A DNA stretch of 64,000 nucleotides from Roseibium sp. (GTDB lineage Bacteria; Pseudomonadota; Alphaproteobacteria; Rhizobiales; Stappiaceae). Location: NCBI GenBank assembly GCA_017643925.1, contig JAEPML010000009.1, positions 62,001 to 126,000 on the forward strand. Reading direction: 5' to 3'. Below, piece by piece: positions 40,532 through 49,621 of this stretch (the stretch's first letter is position 1; each line of letters begins with the position of its first letter). Under the pieces are notes generated by a model. It worked only from the letters and a program-made list of their open reading frames with translations. It ran no database searches and was not told the origin of the DNA. The translations under genes and the position numbers were made by a program.

Positions 40532-41671
40532 TTACCTATTGCGTGTCAGCAACATCGCAATAGCTGCGTAGCGGAAGGGATACTTGTCCGGTGAACGGAC
40601 GAGCAGTTCCCCGGCGCGTTCATAAACTCGGTTTACAAGATCAGCCCTGTCCGGCGTGTCGGGCAGGGCGTTGCGCAAGACAGCCTCCGTAAAGGCTCTG
40701 AAGAAATTCACATAGTCCTTCGCATACCGGGCTCGATCCCCGTCAGTCTGGTACTGCCGGTTGAAGGGCACCTCGATTTCATAGGCTTGCGAGCGGTCAA
40801 TGGAAAAGAGCGGCGAAGCGCCGTCAGAAACTTCCGCAACCACCGCTGTCAGTTCCTCAAGGTGGCGCATGTAGACGGGCTGATAGTAAGCCCCGTAGAC
40901 CTCCCTTGAGATTTCTCCACTTTCCACGAACTCAAGAACCGCATCGTTCAACAGGTCGTAAATGCCGTCGCATGTTCGGGTGTCATCGACGGATCCGAAC
41001 ACCTGGACCAGTAACTTGCCTCCGGCCACAAGTTCGCGCGCCCGGGAAGAGAGAAAGCTCGCGACATCTGCCTTTGCCTGTTCTGCGAACCGGTTCCTGT
41101 CTTCGTCGGAAACGAACCCGTTTGCGCGGGTCGAGCTGGGCCCGTTCGGGAATATGTAACCTGGCAGCGTGCTGACAGGGCGCCGGGAGAGAAAACCGAT
41201 AGCATTGAAGGTCATCGCCAGGTGCAGGCTGTTGTCCGGGAGCAGCTGATCATACATGGACCCGCCGACGACTGCGGAAAATACCCGCTCGCTTCCGAAA
41301 ACGGAGCGTCCCTTAGGGCGCAGTATCTTGAACAGGGCCGAGAAGTCATTGGTTGGAAGATCGGAATGGATCGTCTGGACCGGCTTGTCCGTCCGTGGCA
41401 ACACGTGTTCCACGACCCTGGCGAGGACAGCAACAGAGTTCTTGCCTTCAGAGCAGCCGAAATCAGCCATCGCAATCGCGCCGTCACCTGAAAGGGGAAT
41501 TCCGGCAACGGCCTCATCCAGCCATGACAGAACATGCTCGGTTGCCAACCATTGCGGAGCCGAGTTGGCATTGTAAAAACCGCCCCCGGTCATGCCGGTA
41601 GTCGTGGCGTGCGAAACGGGTTTTTCGGTAAGATCCTGACTGTCAGTTTCGGGTTTGAATTCAGACGTCAA
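40532..41671 (-). CDS. SABATH-type SAM-dependent carboxyl methyltransferase
   Basis: A 379-aa methyltransferase resembling plant SABATH enzymes (Methyltransf_7): TTTGMTGGGFYNANSAPQW at the N-terminus, SAM motif MADFGCSEGKNSVAV, the HSDLPTNDFSALFKIL segment, then GSMYDQLLPDNSLHLAMTFNAIGFLSRRP. Those plant enzymes methylate carboxyl groups of small acids such as salicylate, jasmonate or benzoate. Start is TTG 41671, with GGGAGA 7 nt upstream; an ATG just before it is out of frame with an immediate stop. The substrate here is unknown. Confidence 0.78.
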   Translation of the reverse strand: MTSEFKPETDSQDLTEKPVSHATTTGMTGGGFYNANSAPQWLATEHVLSWLDEAVAGIPLSGDGAIAMADFGCSEGKNSVAVLARVVEHVLPRTDKPVQTIHSDLPTNDFSALFKILRPKGRSVFGSERVFSAVVGGSMYDQLLPDNSLHLAMTFNAIGFLSRRPVSTLPGYIFPNGPSSTRANGFVSDEDRNRFAEQAKADVASFLSSRARELVAGGKLLVQVFGSVDDTRTCDGIYDLLNDAVLEFVESGEISREVYGAYYQPVYMRHLEELTAVVAEVSDGASPLFSIDRSQAYEIEVPFNRQYQTDGDRARYAKDYVNFFRAFTEAVLRNALPDTPDRADLVNRVYERAGELLVRSPDKYPFRYAAIAMLLTRNR

Positions 41672-41932
41672 CTCATCTTCTCCCGGTTCCGGTACAGGTC
41701 ATGCGCCTTGTTACATTTCACCTTGCCCGGGCGATTGGCAAGCATGTTGGCTGCTGCGGTGTCGAGACAAAATCCAAACCGTCGCCAACGCGCTTTCTGC
41801 CAGCAAGATGTCGGGCAGAAACTGCGGTTTGCTTGCCGGCGGAGCCGGGTTGAATGGAAATGGGAAGAGGCTTCTGAAGAAGTTGCAAGCGGCACGAAGG
41901 TTGCCTGACAGGCTTAAGTCATGGACGACGGG

Positions 41933-43108
41933 CTAACGTGCCAGGTCCTTCATGCCTTCCGTCAGTCCTTCAACTGTCATGGGATACATGCGGCCGTCCA
42001 TCAGTTCATTGAGCATCTGGATGGAATGCGTGTATCCCCAGTGTTCCTGGCGCACCGGATTGAGCCAGATCGCACTTCTGTAAAGCCCGGTAATCCGCTG
42101 CATCCACGTCGCACCGGCCTCTTCGTTCCAATGTTCGACCGAACCGCCCGGATACGCGATTTCGTAAGGGCTCATTGAGGCATCGCCGACAAAGATGATC
42201 TTGTAGTCGGCTGGATACTTGTGCAGCACGTCCATGGTGTCGATGCGCTCGGTATGGCGGCGGTGATTTTCCTTCCACACATATTCGTAAAGACAGTTGT
42301 GGAAGTAGAAGTGTTCCATCACCTTGAATTCGGACCGTGCTGCCGAAAACAGCTCCTCGCACACACGGATATGGTCGTCCATCGACCCTCCGATGTCGAA
42401 GAAGAGGAGCACTTTCACCGCATTGTGGCGCTCCGCACGCATCTTGATGTCAAGCAGCCCCTTGTGAGCAGTCGACCGGATCGTATCGTCCAGATCCAGC
42501 TCCTCGGCGGCGCCGGTTCGTGCGAAATGCCGGAGGCGCTTGAGTGCGACCTGGATGTTCCGTGTCCCCAGCAACTGGGTGTCGTCGAGGTCCTTGAATT
42601 CCCGCTTGTCCCATACCTTGACTGCCCGGCGGTGACGGCTCTCCTTCTGGCCGATGCGCACGCCTTCGGGATTGTATCCGTAGGCCCCGAAGGGAGACGT
42701 CCCGGCGGTGCCAATCCACTTGTTGCCGCCCTGGTGCCGCTTTTGCTGCTCCTTCAAACGTTCCTGGAGCGTTTCCATTAGTTTTTCAAATCCACCGAGC
42801 GCCTCGATCTGCGCCTTCTCTTCCTCGCTCAGGTGCTTTTCGGCGAGTTTGCGGAGCCATTCTTCGGGGATTTCGCTTGTAGGCACCTCGCTCATGAGGT
42901 CCAGGCCCTTGAAAACATGGCCGAACACCCGGTCGAACTTGTCGAGATTGCCTTCGTCCTTCACCAGGCTCATACGTGCGAGATAGTAGAAGTCTTCGAC
43001 GCTTCTTTCAGCCAGGTCCTTGTCCAGCGCTTCCATGAGCGTCAGGTACTCGCGCAGGGAAACCGGAACACCGGCTGACTTCAGTTCGGTAAAAAACGTT
43101 ATGAACAT
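41933..43108 (-). CDS. VWA-domain protein, CoxE-like
   Basis: A 391-aa cytoplasmic protein. N-terminal helical region (about 1-150, TELKSAGVPVSLREYLTLMEAL) then a CoxE-like VWA domain. Its MIDAS is LLFFDIGGSMDDH: D-x-G-x-S replaces the first Ser of D-x-S-x-S by Gly, so metal binding may be modified. FVGDASMSPYEIAYPGGSVEHW is the rear of the domain. VWA proteins of this family work with MoxR AAA ATPases as metal-chelatase-like chaperones; the MoxR gene lies about 4 kb upstream in the same direction. Confidence 0.85.
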   Translation of the reverse strand: MFITFFTELKSAGVPVSLREYLTLMEALDKDLAERSVEDFYYLARMSLVKDEGNLDKFDRVFGHVFKGLDLMSEVPTSEIPEEWLRKLAEKHLSEEEKAQIEALGGFEKLMETLQERLKEQQKRHQGGNKWIGTAGTSPFGAYGYNPEGVRIGQKESRHRRAVKVWDKREFKDLDDTQLLGTRNIQVALKRLRHFARTGAAEELDLDDTIRSTAHKGLLDIKMRAERHNAVKVLLFFDIGGSMDDHIRVCEELFSAARSEFKVMEHFYFHNCLYEYVWKENHRRHTERIDTMDVLHKYPADYKIIFVGDASMSPYEIAYPGGSVEHWNEEAGATWMQRITGLYRSAIWLNPVRQEHWGYTHSIQMLNELMDGRMYPMTVEGLTEGMKDLAR

Positions 43109-43261
43109 GCGGCGAACAATATCTCCGGCTCAGCAGGCTGCCAAGCGGAAGATGTGTTCATCGATCGGAGCGGTCTGATGAGGAGTTGATTTTTGACGTC
43201 CAATCGCATGTCGGTTGGAAGTCGAACAGGTCTCAGGCGCAATCCTTTGAAAACCGGATGC

Positions 43262-44308
43262 CTATTCTTCTTTCTTTTTCTCTTCGTCCGCTGCCGAGGA
43301 AACAAGTTCGCCCATGAAGTCGGAAACAGTTGGACCATTGTCCGAGACAAAGGGGGCCGGGCGGCAGACAGCTATGGCTGCAATTCCGATCCTGGCTGTG
43401 AGCAGTCCGTTGATGACACCTTCACCGAGACGTGCCGACAGGCGCGCCGCCAGGCCCTGACCCAACACCTGGGACGCAAGGCTGTCGCCGGCCGCCATGC
43501 CACCGGTAACAGCCAGATGGGTCAGCACGTGTTTTGCAAGCCGCAGGAAACCGAGCGTCCCGGGGCGGCCGCCATAAAGAGCCGACAGGCGCCGAATGGT
43601 TCTCAGGTTCTCGAACAGCACGGCCAACAGGTCGACAAGCGCGCGCGGACTGACCGCAGTGACCAGGGACACCCGCTTGGCACTGTTCATGACGATGCGG
43701 CGTGCCTCGAGATCAAGAGGGCTGAGCAGGTCCCGCTCTGCCAGTTTGACGAGATCACGGCCATCGATGACCTCGCGCATATGGCCTGCGAGTGCCTTTC
43801 GGCCCTGGGCTGTTTCGGGCCGGTCGCGATACAACGCGATCAATTCCCTCAATCCTGCGGTGGCCTGTCTTGCATCGTCTTCATCCGCGGCTGTCTGGAT
43901 TTTGTCTCGCAAATGATCAATGCGGTTCAGGCGGACCAGGCCTGCGATCTCCCTGATCACAAGCCCCAACAGGCCAAGCGCTGCGATCGCCGCCAGGGCA
44001 ACACCCGTCCAGCCCAACCAGTCGGTGCGCGTGAACAGGTCGCGGATCAGGGTGTCTACGGCCAGACCCGCGGCCAGAGAAACGAGACCGCCCAGGCCGA
44101 TCATCAGCCACTTGCCGAACCTGAAGCCGGATTTGGGCGTGCTGACCGATCTCGGCAACCGTGGTTCCTCGTCCGCCAGGTAAGCCTGGGTAATGAGAGC
44201 TTCACCGGCCCCGGGGGTACTGGTCTCGTCATCCGTCATCCGGACATTGCGGTCGTCGAGCCGAAAGGCGGTGGGTTTGCGGCCGGACGCAGACTCGGGA
44301 TTGGTCAT
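43262..44308 (-). CDS. ycjF: YcjF/TIGR01620-family membrane protein
   Basis: A 348-aa protein with two TM helices (about 66-84 and 100-120) after an acidic N-terminus, then a DUF697-like C-terminal domain (VSPRALVDLLAVLFENLRTIRRLSALYGGRPG, AVTGGMAAGDSLASQ). YcjF is a partner of YcjX, to which it is joined here by a 4-nt overlap. In enterobacteria the pair is in the Psp envelope-stress regulon; no psp gene is present here. Confidence 0.85.
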   Translation of the reverse strand: MTNPESASGRKPTAFRLDDRNVRMTDDETSTPGAGEALITQAYLADEEPRLPRSVSTPKSGFRFGKWLMIGLGGLVSLAAGLAVDTLIRDLFTRTDWLGWTGVALAAIAALGLLGLVIREIAGLVRLNRIDHLRDKIQTAADEDDARQATAGLRELIALYRDRPETAQGRKALAGHMREVIDGRDLVKLAERDLLSPLDLEARRIVMNSAKRVSLVTAVSPRALVDLLAVLFENLRTIRRLSALYGGRPGTLGFLRLAKHVLTHLAVTGGMAAGDSLASQVLGQGLAARLSARLGEGVINGLLTARIGIAAIAVCRPAPFVSDNGPTVSDFMGELVSSAADEEKKKEE

Positions 44309-45819
44309 GCCAGTCGGTCTCCAATGAGAAATTCAAGAGCACGGTCAAGTCGGATATGGGGCAGGGAAAGGGTCATGCCTTCTGCAGTGGTATCGAGTTC
44401 AGGTGGCCGAAAACGCAGGAATTGAAGCTCTGATTGAGCTGATTGAAAACTTGGTCGAACTGGCTCACTTTTTGATTCATCTTGTCTGAAAATCAGTTCA
44501 GGGTCTTCGGGCAAGTCACCGGGAAACATGGCTATTTCCGTGTTTCCGTCGTAGCAGTCGCCATTCAGTCTTTCCCCCGGGAGTGGGGTTCCCAGTATTG
44601 CCGGCAACTCTTCCCCCCTGTGTTTGACCATGGCTTCTCTTGTGGCGCGCACTGCCGCCATTGCAAGGACATCCACCTCGGCTCCCTTGAAACGGGCACG
44701 CTCTTCGGCACGGGCCACCAGCCGCTTGAGGATTGCCTCAAGTTTGTCATGGTCGGAACTGTGCAGGTGATCTGCCTTGGTTGCCGCGAACAGAAGACGG
44801 TCAATGCGGCGGGACAGGATGGTGGAGAGCCAGCTGCGTCTGCCCGGGCGAAATGCCGAAAGCACTTCACTCAGGGCGACCTCGAGGTCGGCGATCGCAT
44901 GGGGGCCGGCATTGAGAGCGTGAAGCACGTCCACAAGTACGATCTGGCGATCCAGACGGGCAAAGTGGTTGCGAAAGAAGGGACGGACGATGTGGCTCTT
45001 GTAGGCTTCATAGCGTCGCTCCATCATGGCGCGGAGCGTCCCGGTGCGGGCAGCGCTGGCATCGGCCGGTATGTCAAGCGGTGCAAATGTCAGGGCAGGG
45101 GACCCGTCAAGGTCACCCGGCATCAGGAAGCGACCGGGAGGAAGCATGGACAAGGCGTGTGTGTCGGCGCGGCAAGCGGCAAGATACTCCTTGAACCGGC
45201 CTGCCAGCTCCTGCGCCGCCAGTTCGTTTTCCGGGTCGGACGGATCGGTTTTCGCAGCGGTGTCAAGGAAGGCGGCAGCAATCTCGGACCGGTTACCGGC
45301 GCGGGCGCGCCTGAAGGCCTCGGCTGAGAACTCGGCGTAGGTTTTGTTGAGCAAGGGCAGATCCAGAAGCCACTCGCCGGGATAATCAATCAGGTCCACA
45401 TGCAGACGGCCGGGGCCGAGTTTCCGGGAGAGGAAGGAAGCGCTTTCATAATCGATCGTAAGACGCAGTTCAGATACTTGGCGGGTGGATTCGGGCCAGA
45501 CCCGGTCGGTGACCAGGGCGTTGACATGTGCTTCGTAGTCGAACCGCGGCACCGTGTCGTCTGGCTGCGGCTGCAGCTTGGCCGAGGTCATCCTGTGTCC
45601 TGCCGCGGCACTGAAGACGGGCAGGCGTCCGCCATGGACGAGATTGTGCACCAGTGCGGTCAGGAATACGGTTTTTCCCGACCTGGCGAGACCGGTGACA
45701 CCGAGGCGCACGCTCGGAACCGTAAGGTCACCGGCCGCGTCAGCCAGGTTTGCCAGCGAGAGCCGGGTTTCTTCCGTCAGTTTCGTCAGTGTGTTCAAGA
45801 GCACCTCCAGCGCGTTCAT
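44305..45819 (-). CDS. ycjX: YcjX-family GTP-binding ATPase-like protein
   Basis: A 504-aa P-loop protein, with GLARSGKTVFLTALVHNL as Walker A, LIDYPGEWLLDLPLL as the Walker B/G3 region, and RIDRLLFAATKADHL as a TKxD-like guanine-specificity motif. YcjX proteins are about 465-500 aa. Partner of YcjF, envelope-stress associated in relatives. ATG 45819. Confidence 0.88.
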   Translation of the reverse strand: MNALEVLLNTLTKLTEETRLSLANLADAAGDLTVPSVRLGVTGLARSGKTVFLTALVHNLVHGGRLPVFSAAAGHRMTSAKLQPQPDDTVPRFDYEAHVNALVTDRVWPESTRQVSELRLTIDYESASFLSRKLGPGRLHVDLIDYPGEWLLDLPLLNKTYAEFSAEAFRRARAGNRSEIAAAFLDTAAKTDPSDPENELAAQELAGRFKEYLAACRADTHALSMLPPGRFLMPGDLDGSPALTFAPLDIPADASAARTGTLRAMMERRYEAYKSHIVRPFFRNHFARLDRQIVLVDVLHALNAGPHAIADLEVALSEVLSAFRPGRRSWLSTILSRRIDRLLFAATKADHLHSSDHDKLEAILKRLVARAEERARFKGAEVDVLAMAAVRATREAMVKHRGEELPAILGTPLPGERLNGDCYDGNTEIAMFPGDLPEDPELIFRQDESKSEPVRPSFQSAQSELQFLRFRPPELDTTAEGMTLSLPHIRLDRALEFLIGDRLA

Positions 45820-45856
45820 GTAAGCGCGGTGCGCGGGGAGTGCAATTGTGAAGCGG

Positions 45857-46393
45857 TCAGTTATCGTCCTGAGGCGGGTGGCCGTTCAATGCGCGGGGTT
45901 TGACGAACCTTGCCAGGTGACCCGTTCCGGGGCGGAGCTCTGACCAGTCTGCGATATCGAAATCAAGTACGGCCAGAGCGGCAGTCGGAAATTTTTCCTC
46001 AAGATCGGCCTTCGCCGCCTCGTCAGCTGTTCCTGTAAGTTCCAACGCGGTTTCCTCTGACGCGGGATTGTGCCCCAGTACCATCAGCGTGTGGGCCCGG
46101 CCGCCATGTTTGCGAATGAGCCCGGCATAATCGTCCTCGCTCTGGTTATAAATGTCCGAGAGCAGGTAGATCTTGGCTTCGTGTGTAAGATGCGGCAGCA
46201 GGCGTGACAGCGTTTCGCGGGTGCGCTGAGCAGTTGAGCACAGGATCTGGTTGGGCAGCAGCCCTTCTGCCTTCATGTACCTTGCCATCGCAGCCGCTGC
46301 TGCCTTGCCACGGCTGTTCAGCGATCGGTCGATGTCAGACAGATCGGCATTGCTCCAATCAGACTTGGCGTGCCGGTAAAGCAAGAGCCGCAT
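45857..46393 (-). CDS. sixA: SixA-family phosphohistidine phosphatase
   Basis: A 178-aa histidine phosphatase of the SixA type: LLLYRHAKSDW with the catalytic His (residue 8), ILCSTAQRTRET, and the second catalytic His in MVLGHNPASEE. SixA dephosphorylates phosphohistidine in phosphorelay or PTS-Ntr proteins; the HPt protein at 36154 is a conceivable but unproven target. GGAG precedes the ATG. Confidence 0.88.
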   Translation of the reverse strand: MRLLLYRHAKSDWSNADLSDIDRSLNSRGKAAAAAMARYMKAEGLLPNQILCSTAQRTRETLSRLLPHLTHEAKIYLLSDIYNQSEDDYAGLIRKHGGRAHTLMVLGHNPASEETALELTGTADEAAKADLEEKFPTAALAVLDFDIADWSELRPGTGHLARFVKPRALNGHPPQDDN

Positions 46394-46448
46394 GCTCGTC
46401 TCCAGATCTCGAATCCCGGTTCAGTGTCGGCGGGACTGGGCCGTGCCG

Positions 46449-46994
46449 TCAATCCTGATGCGCAAGCGCTTCGGTAAATGCCGACAATGCAGGCCCGACT
46501 TCCGCTTCTTGCGTTGGCAGGACATAGGACAACCACAGAGTATAGTCAGCCTTGTCGCCGGAAAAATACCAAAGGGTTTCGCAGAGGCTTGTCGGCGTCC
46601 AATTGCGCGTGCGGAAGGAAATCCCGGAAGCTGCAACACCGGACAGGCTGATTGGTTCAAATCCTGCCGCCTTGTAGTTGCGCGAGAATTTTAATGCCTC
46701 TCGGCGACCTGTGTCCTGAAGATGTTTCCGCAGAACCGCCGTAATGCCGTCACGACCCGTGTAGATGCAGCCCGCCAGGCTTGCGGCATCACCCTCCAGG
46801 ACCTTGATACGGAAAAACGGCCCGATCGCATCCGGACACCGAAGGCCGGTGAAATGTCTCAGACCGCTCACGTCGCTCTGCCAGCCGGCATCTTTTTCCG
46901 GCGGGGTCTGGGCGTGACCGGGCGACACCGTCATCCCCTGGACCGCAAGGGCCAGTGCCATGGAAACAACAGCACGTGTAAGTCGACCGGACAA
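46449..46994 (-). CDS. Exported protein of unknown function, 181 aa
   Basis: I do not recognise the family. TTG 46994 has GGAG 7 nt upstream and gives a proper signal peptide (MSGRLTRAVVSMALALAVQG then SPGHAQ), so I prefer it over the internal ATG. The mature part has the three or four Cys (LRCPDAIG, AGCIYTG, TSLCETLW) that could form periplasmic disulfides. It lies 16 bp after moxR and 55 bp before sixA, so it is probably co-transcribed with moxR. Confidence 0.7.
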   Translation of the reverse strand: MSGRLTRAVVSMALALAVQGMTVSPGHAQTPPEKDAGWQSDVSGLRHFTGLRCPDAIGPFFRIKVLEGDAASLAGCIYTGRDGITAVLRKHLQDTGRREALKFSRNYKAAGFEPISLSGVAASGISFRTRNWTPTSLCETLWYFSGDKADYTLWLSYVLPTQEAEVGPALSAFTEALAHQD

Positions 46995-47009
46995 TGCGGG
47001 CTCCGCTAT

Positions 47010-47867
47010 TCAGGTTCGTTCTCGCCTGGCCATGAAGGCAAGACGTTCAAACAGATGGACATCCTGTTCGTTCTTCAACAGGGCCCCGTGCAGGGGTGGT
47101 ATCAGTTTGGAGCCATCTTGTTGACGAAGGGTTTCCGGATCGATGTCTTCGTTTAGCAGAAGCTTGATCCAGTCGATCAGTTCGGACGTCGACGGTTTTT
47201 TCTTCATGCCCGGAACATCGCGCACGTCGAAAAAGAGCCGGAGCGCTTCGGACAGGAGCCTCTTCTTGATGCCGGGGAAATGTACCTCGACAATTTCGGC
47301 CATCGTCTCTGCATCCGGAAACTTGATGAAGTGGAAGAAACACCGGCGCAGAAAGGCGTCGGGGAGATCCTTTTCATTGTTTGACGTGATGATCACGACC
47401 GGACGCTGCCGTGCGCGCACTGTCTCGCCGGTTTCATAGACGTGGAACTCCATCCGGTCGAGTTCTAGAAGCAGATCGTTCGGGAACTCGATATCGGCCT
47501 TGTCGATCTCGTCGATCAGGAGGACTGGCCTTTCGGCTGCGTCAAAAGCCTCCCAGAGTTTCCCCTGCCTGATGTAATTGTTGATGTCCTTGACACGCTC
47601 GTCTCCCAACTGACTGTCGCGAAGGCGCGAGACCGCGTCATATTCATAAAGGCCCTGCTGAGCCTTTGTGGTGGATTTAACATGCCATTCGATCAGCGGT
47701 GCGTTGAGGGCTTCCGCCACCTGTTGTGCCAAAACGGTCTTGCCGGTTCCAGGCTCGCCCTTGACCAGCAGTGGCCGTTCCAGGGCGACGGCTGCATTGA
47801 CAGCGACCCGAAGATCTTCCGTGGCGATATAGTTTTCAGTTCCTTCAAAGCGCATCTGGCCGTCCAT
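47010..47867 (-). CDS. MoxR-family AAA ATPase
   Basis: A 285-aa AAA ATPase. Walker A GEPGTGKT, Walker B VLLIDEIDKAD, sensor-1 IITSNNEKDLPDAFLRRCFFHF. It has the MoxR/CoxD pattern (NDLLLELDRMEFHVYETGE). Starts at ATG 47867 (MDGQMRFEGTENY) or at 47855; an extension to 47966 is open but unsupported. MoxR ATPases remodel proteins with VWA partners; the CoxE-like protein at 41933 is the expected partner. Divergent from flgE. Confidence 0.85.
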   Translation of the reverse strand: MDGQMRFEGTENYIATEDLRVAVNAAVALERPLLVKGEPGTGKTVLAQQVAEALNAPLIEWHVKSTTKAQQGLYEYDAVSRLRDSQLGDERVKDINNYIRQGKLWEAFDAAERPVLLIDEIDKADIEFPNDLLLELDRMEFHVYETGETVRARQRPVVIITSNNEKDLPDAFLRRCFFHFIKFPDAETMAEIVEVHFPGIKKRLLSEALRLFFDVRDVPGMKKKPSTSELIDWIKLLLNEDIDPETLRQQDGSKLIPPLHGALLKNEQDVHLFERLAFMARRERT

Positions 47868-48085
47868 TGATTGTGTGTTGCGCGAAAAGTGGCAGGGACG
47901 ACGCATCAGTGCAAGTGCGCAAATAGCGCGATGGTTTGCCGCTTCAGGAGGGACAGTCTTGCCCATCGGTGTCGGAAGAATTTGCCTGCATGACCAGAGC
48001 TTGCCGGGTCGGTCAGAAGGTCTTGCTCTCTCGGCTTTTTCTTAACTAATTGAAAGAAAACAATAAAAATTTTGATTAACCAACT

Positions 48086-48100
48086 TGGCACGGGCCTTGC
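48086..48100 (+). promoter_or_regulatory. Sigma-54 promoter of flgE
   Basis: TGGCAC-N5-TTGC, with GG and GC exactly 12 bp apart, is a consensus -24/-12 element. Predicted start is about 48112, leaving a 54-nt leader before flgE. An AT-rich, IHF-like stretch (about 48055-48080) lies directly upstream. Confidence 0.75.
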
Positions 48101-48165
48101 GGAGTGTGGCCCGATTATGGGCAGAAGCCCGCGTTCGCAGAGCCCAATTATTAAGAGGACGAAAC

Positions 48166-49548
48166 ATGGGTATTTATGGGGCTATCAACTCCGCCGTATC
48201 CGGACTGACGGCGCAGGCCACGGCGCTGGAGAATATCTCCGGTAACGTCGCCAACGCGCAGACGACCGGTTTCAAGCGGCTGGATACGACGTTTTCCGAT
48301 CTGGTCTCCGGGGGAGGGGCAACGCAAGCCTCGCAGGTCTCGGGAACGACCTTTGCAACCTCCCGCGCCACCAACACCGTTCAGGGTGACATCTCGCAGG
48401 TTGACGTGGACACCTACATGGCCATCAACGGTGAAGGCTACTTCATCGTGACCCAGGCTTCGGATGTGGTTGACGGATCGACCTCATTCGCCGACGAGAC
48501 GTTCTACACCCGCGCCGGTGATTTTGAGCGTGACGCGGAAGGATACCTGATCAACAGCTCCGGTTACTATCTGCAAGGCTTCCCCCTGGATCCTGACACC
48601 GGCAATGCGGTGGGTGATGCCCCGTCTGTAATCCAGATCGAGAACCAGCCTCTGGCGGCCTCTGCAAGTACGCGGCTGGATTACCAGGCCAACCTGCCAC
48701 GCGTGCCCGATACAACGGACTATGACGGTTCGGATGAAGATTCTGCGCTGTTGGATGCAGCCGTTGGTGCCGGCAACGTGACGGTCGCCAACGAGCAGGC
48801 GTTCCTCGACAGCTCGATCTCCGGCGGCTCCATCACGATCTATAACCAGAACGGTACGGCGATGAATGTCGAAGTCCGTTACGCAAAGACACTGAACGAA
48901 GATTCCGGTGTGCCGCAGAACGACACCTGGTCGATGTATATCGGTACCGGTGGTGATGCGACCAACGCCTGGTACGACGTCGGGGACATCGAATTCGATA
49001 GCACCGGTGCGATGACCAACATGACAGCCGGTGTGATCGGCGCGGTAAACGGCACTTCCGACGGTTTCACGATTGCGACGCTCGACATCGGTGGAACAAC
49101 GGCAACGGGCATTGAAGTTTCCTTCGCCAACGGTTCCCTGACACAGTACTCGGATCCGGATGGAACGGCGAGTTCCGTGGCGCTTGATCAGGATGGCTAT
49201 CCGGCCGGTGAACTGACCGGGGTTGCCGTGGATGAATCAGGCCGTGTCATCGCCAGCTACTCCAACAGCCAGCAGCGCGCGGTCTACGAGATCCCGCTCG
49301 CGACTTTCGAAGCTGAGCAGAACCTGAAACGCGTGGATGGTGCCGCATTCGAAGCGACAACATCCTCCGGTGAGGCAGACCTGAGCGGCGGTGGACAGAT
49401 CCTGGCGAAGAACCTGGAACTGTCGAATGCGGATATCGCCGACGAGTTCTCCAAACTCATCATCACGCAACAGGCCTACAGCGCCAACTCCAGGATCGTC
49501 ACCTCTGCCGACGAGATGCTGGACAGCGCCCTCAACATGGTCCGGTAG
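48166..49548 (+). CDS. flgE: Flagellar hook protein FlgE
   Basis: A 460-aa hook monomer. The N-terminal MGIYGAINSAVSGLTAQATAL and NISGNVANAQTTGFKR and the C-terminal DIADEFSKLIITQQAYSANSRIV are the terminal coiled-coil domains of axial proteins, and the middle is the Thr/Gly/Asp-rich variable region. AAGAGGA precedes the ATG at 48166; an in-frame ORF extends to 48085 but would enter the sigma-54 element and lacks hook features. First gene of flgE-flgK-flgL. Confidence 0.93.
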   Translation: MGIYGAINSAVSGLTAQATALENISGNVANAQTTGFKRLDTTFSDLVSGGGATQASQVSGTTFATSRATNTVQGDISQVDVDTYMAINGEGYFIVTQASDVVDGSTSFADETFYTRAGDFERDAEGYLINSSGYYLQGFPLDPDTGNAVGDAPSVIQIENQPLAASASTRLDYQANLPRVPDTTDYDGSDEDSALLDAAVGAGNVTVANEQAFLDSSISGGSITIYNQNGTAMNVEVRYAKTLNEDSGVPQNDTWSMYIGTGGDATNAWYDVGDIEFDSTGAMTNMTAGVIGAVNGTSDGFTIATLDIGGTTATGIEVSFANGSLTQYSDPDGTASSVALDQDGYPAGELTGVAVDESGRVIASYSNSQQRAVYEIPLATFEAEQNLKRVDGAAFEATTSSGEADLSGGGQILAKNLELSNADIADEFSKLIITQQAYSANSRIVTSADEMLDSALNMVR

Positions 49549-49621
49549 TGATCTTTTCCCCGGCGGGCTCAACCCCGCCGGGCTTTCCGGTTAGCGAGCG
49601 TCAACGAAGGAGAAAACCGCC

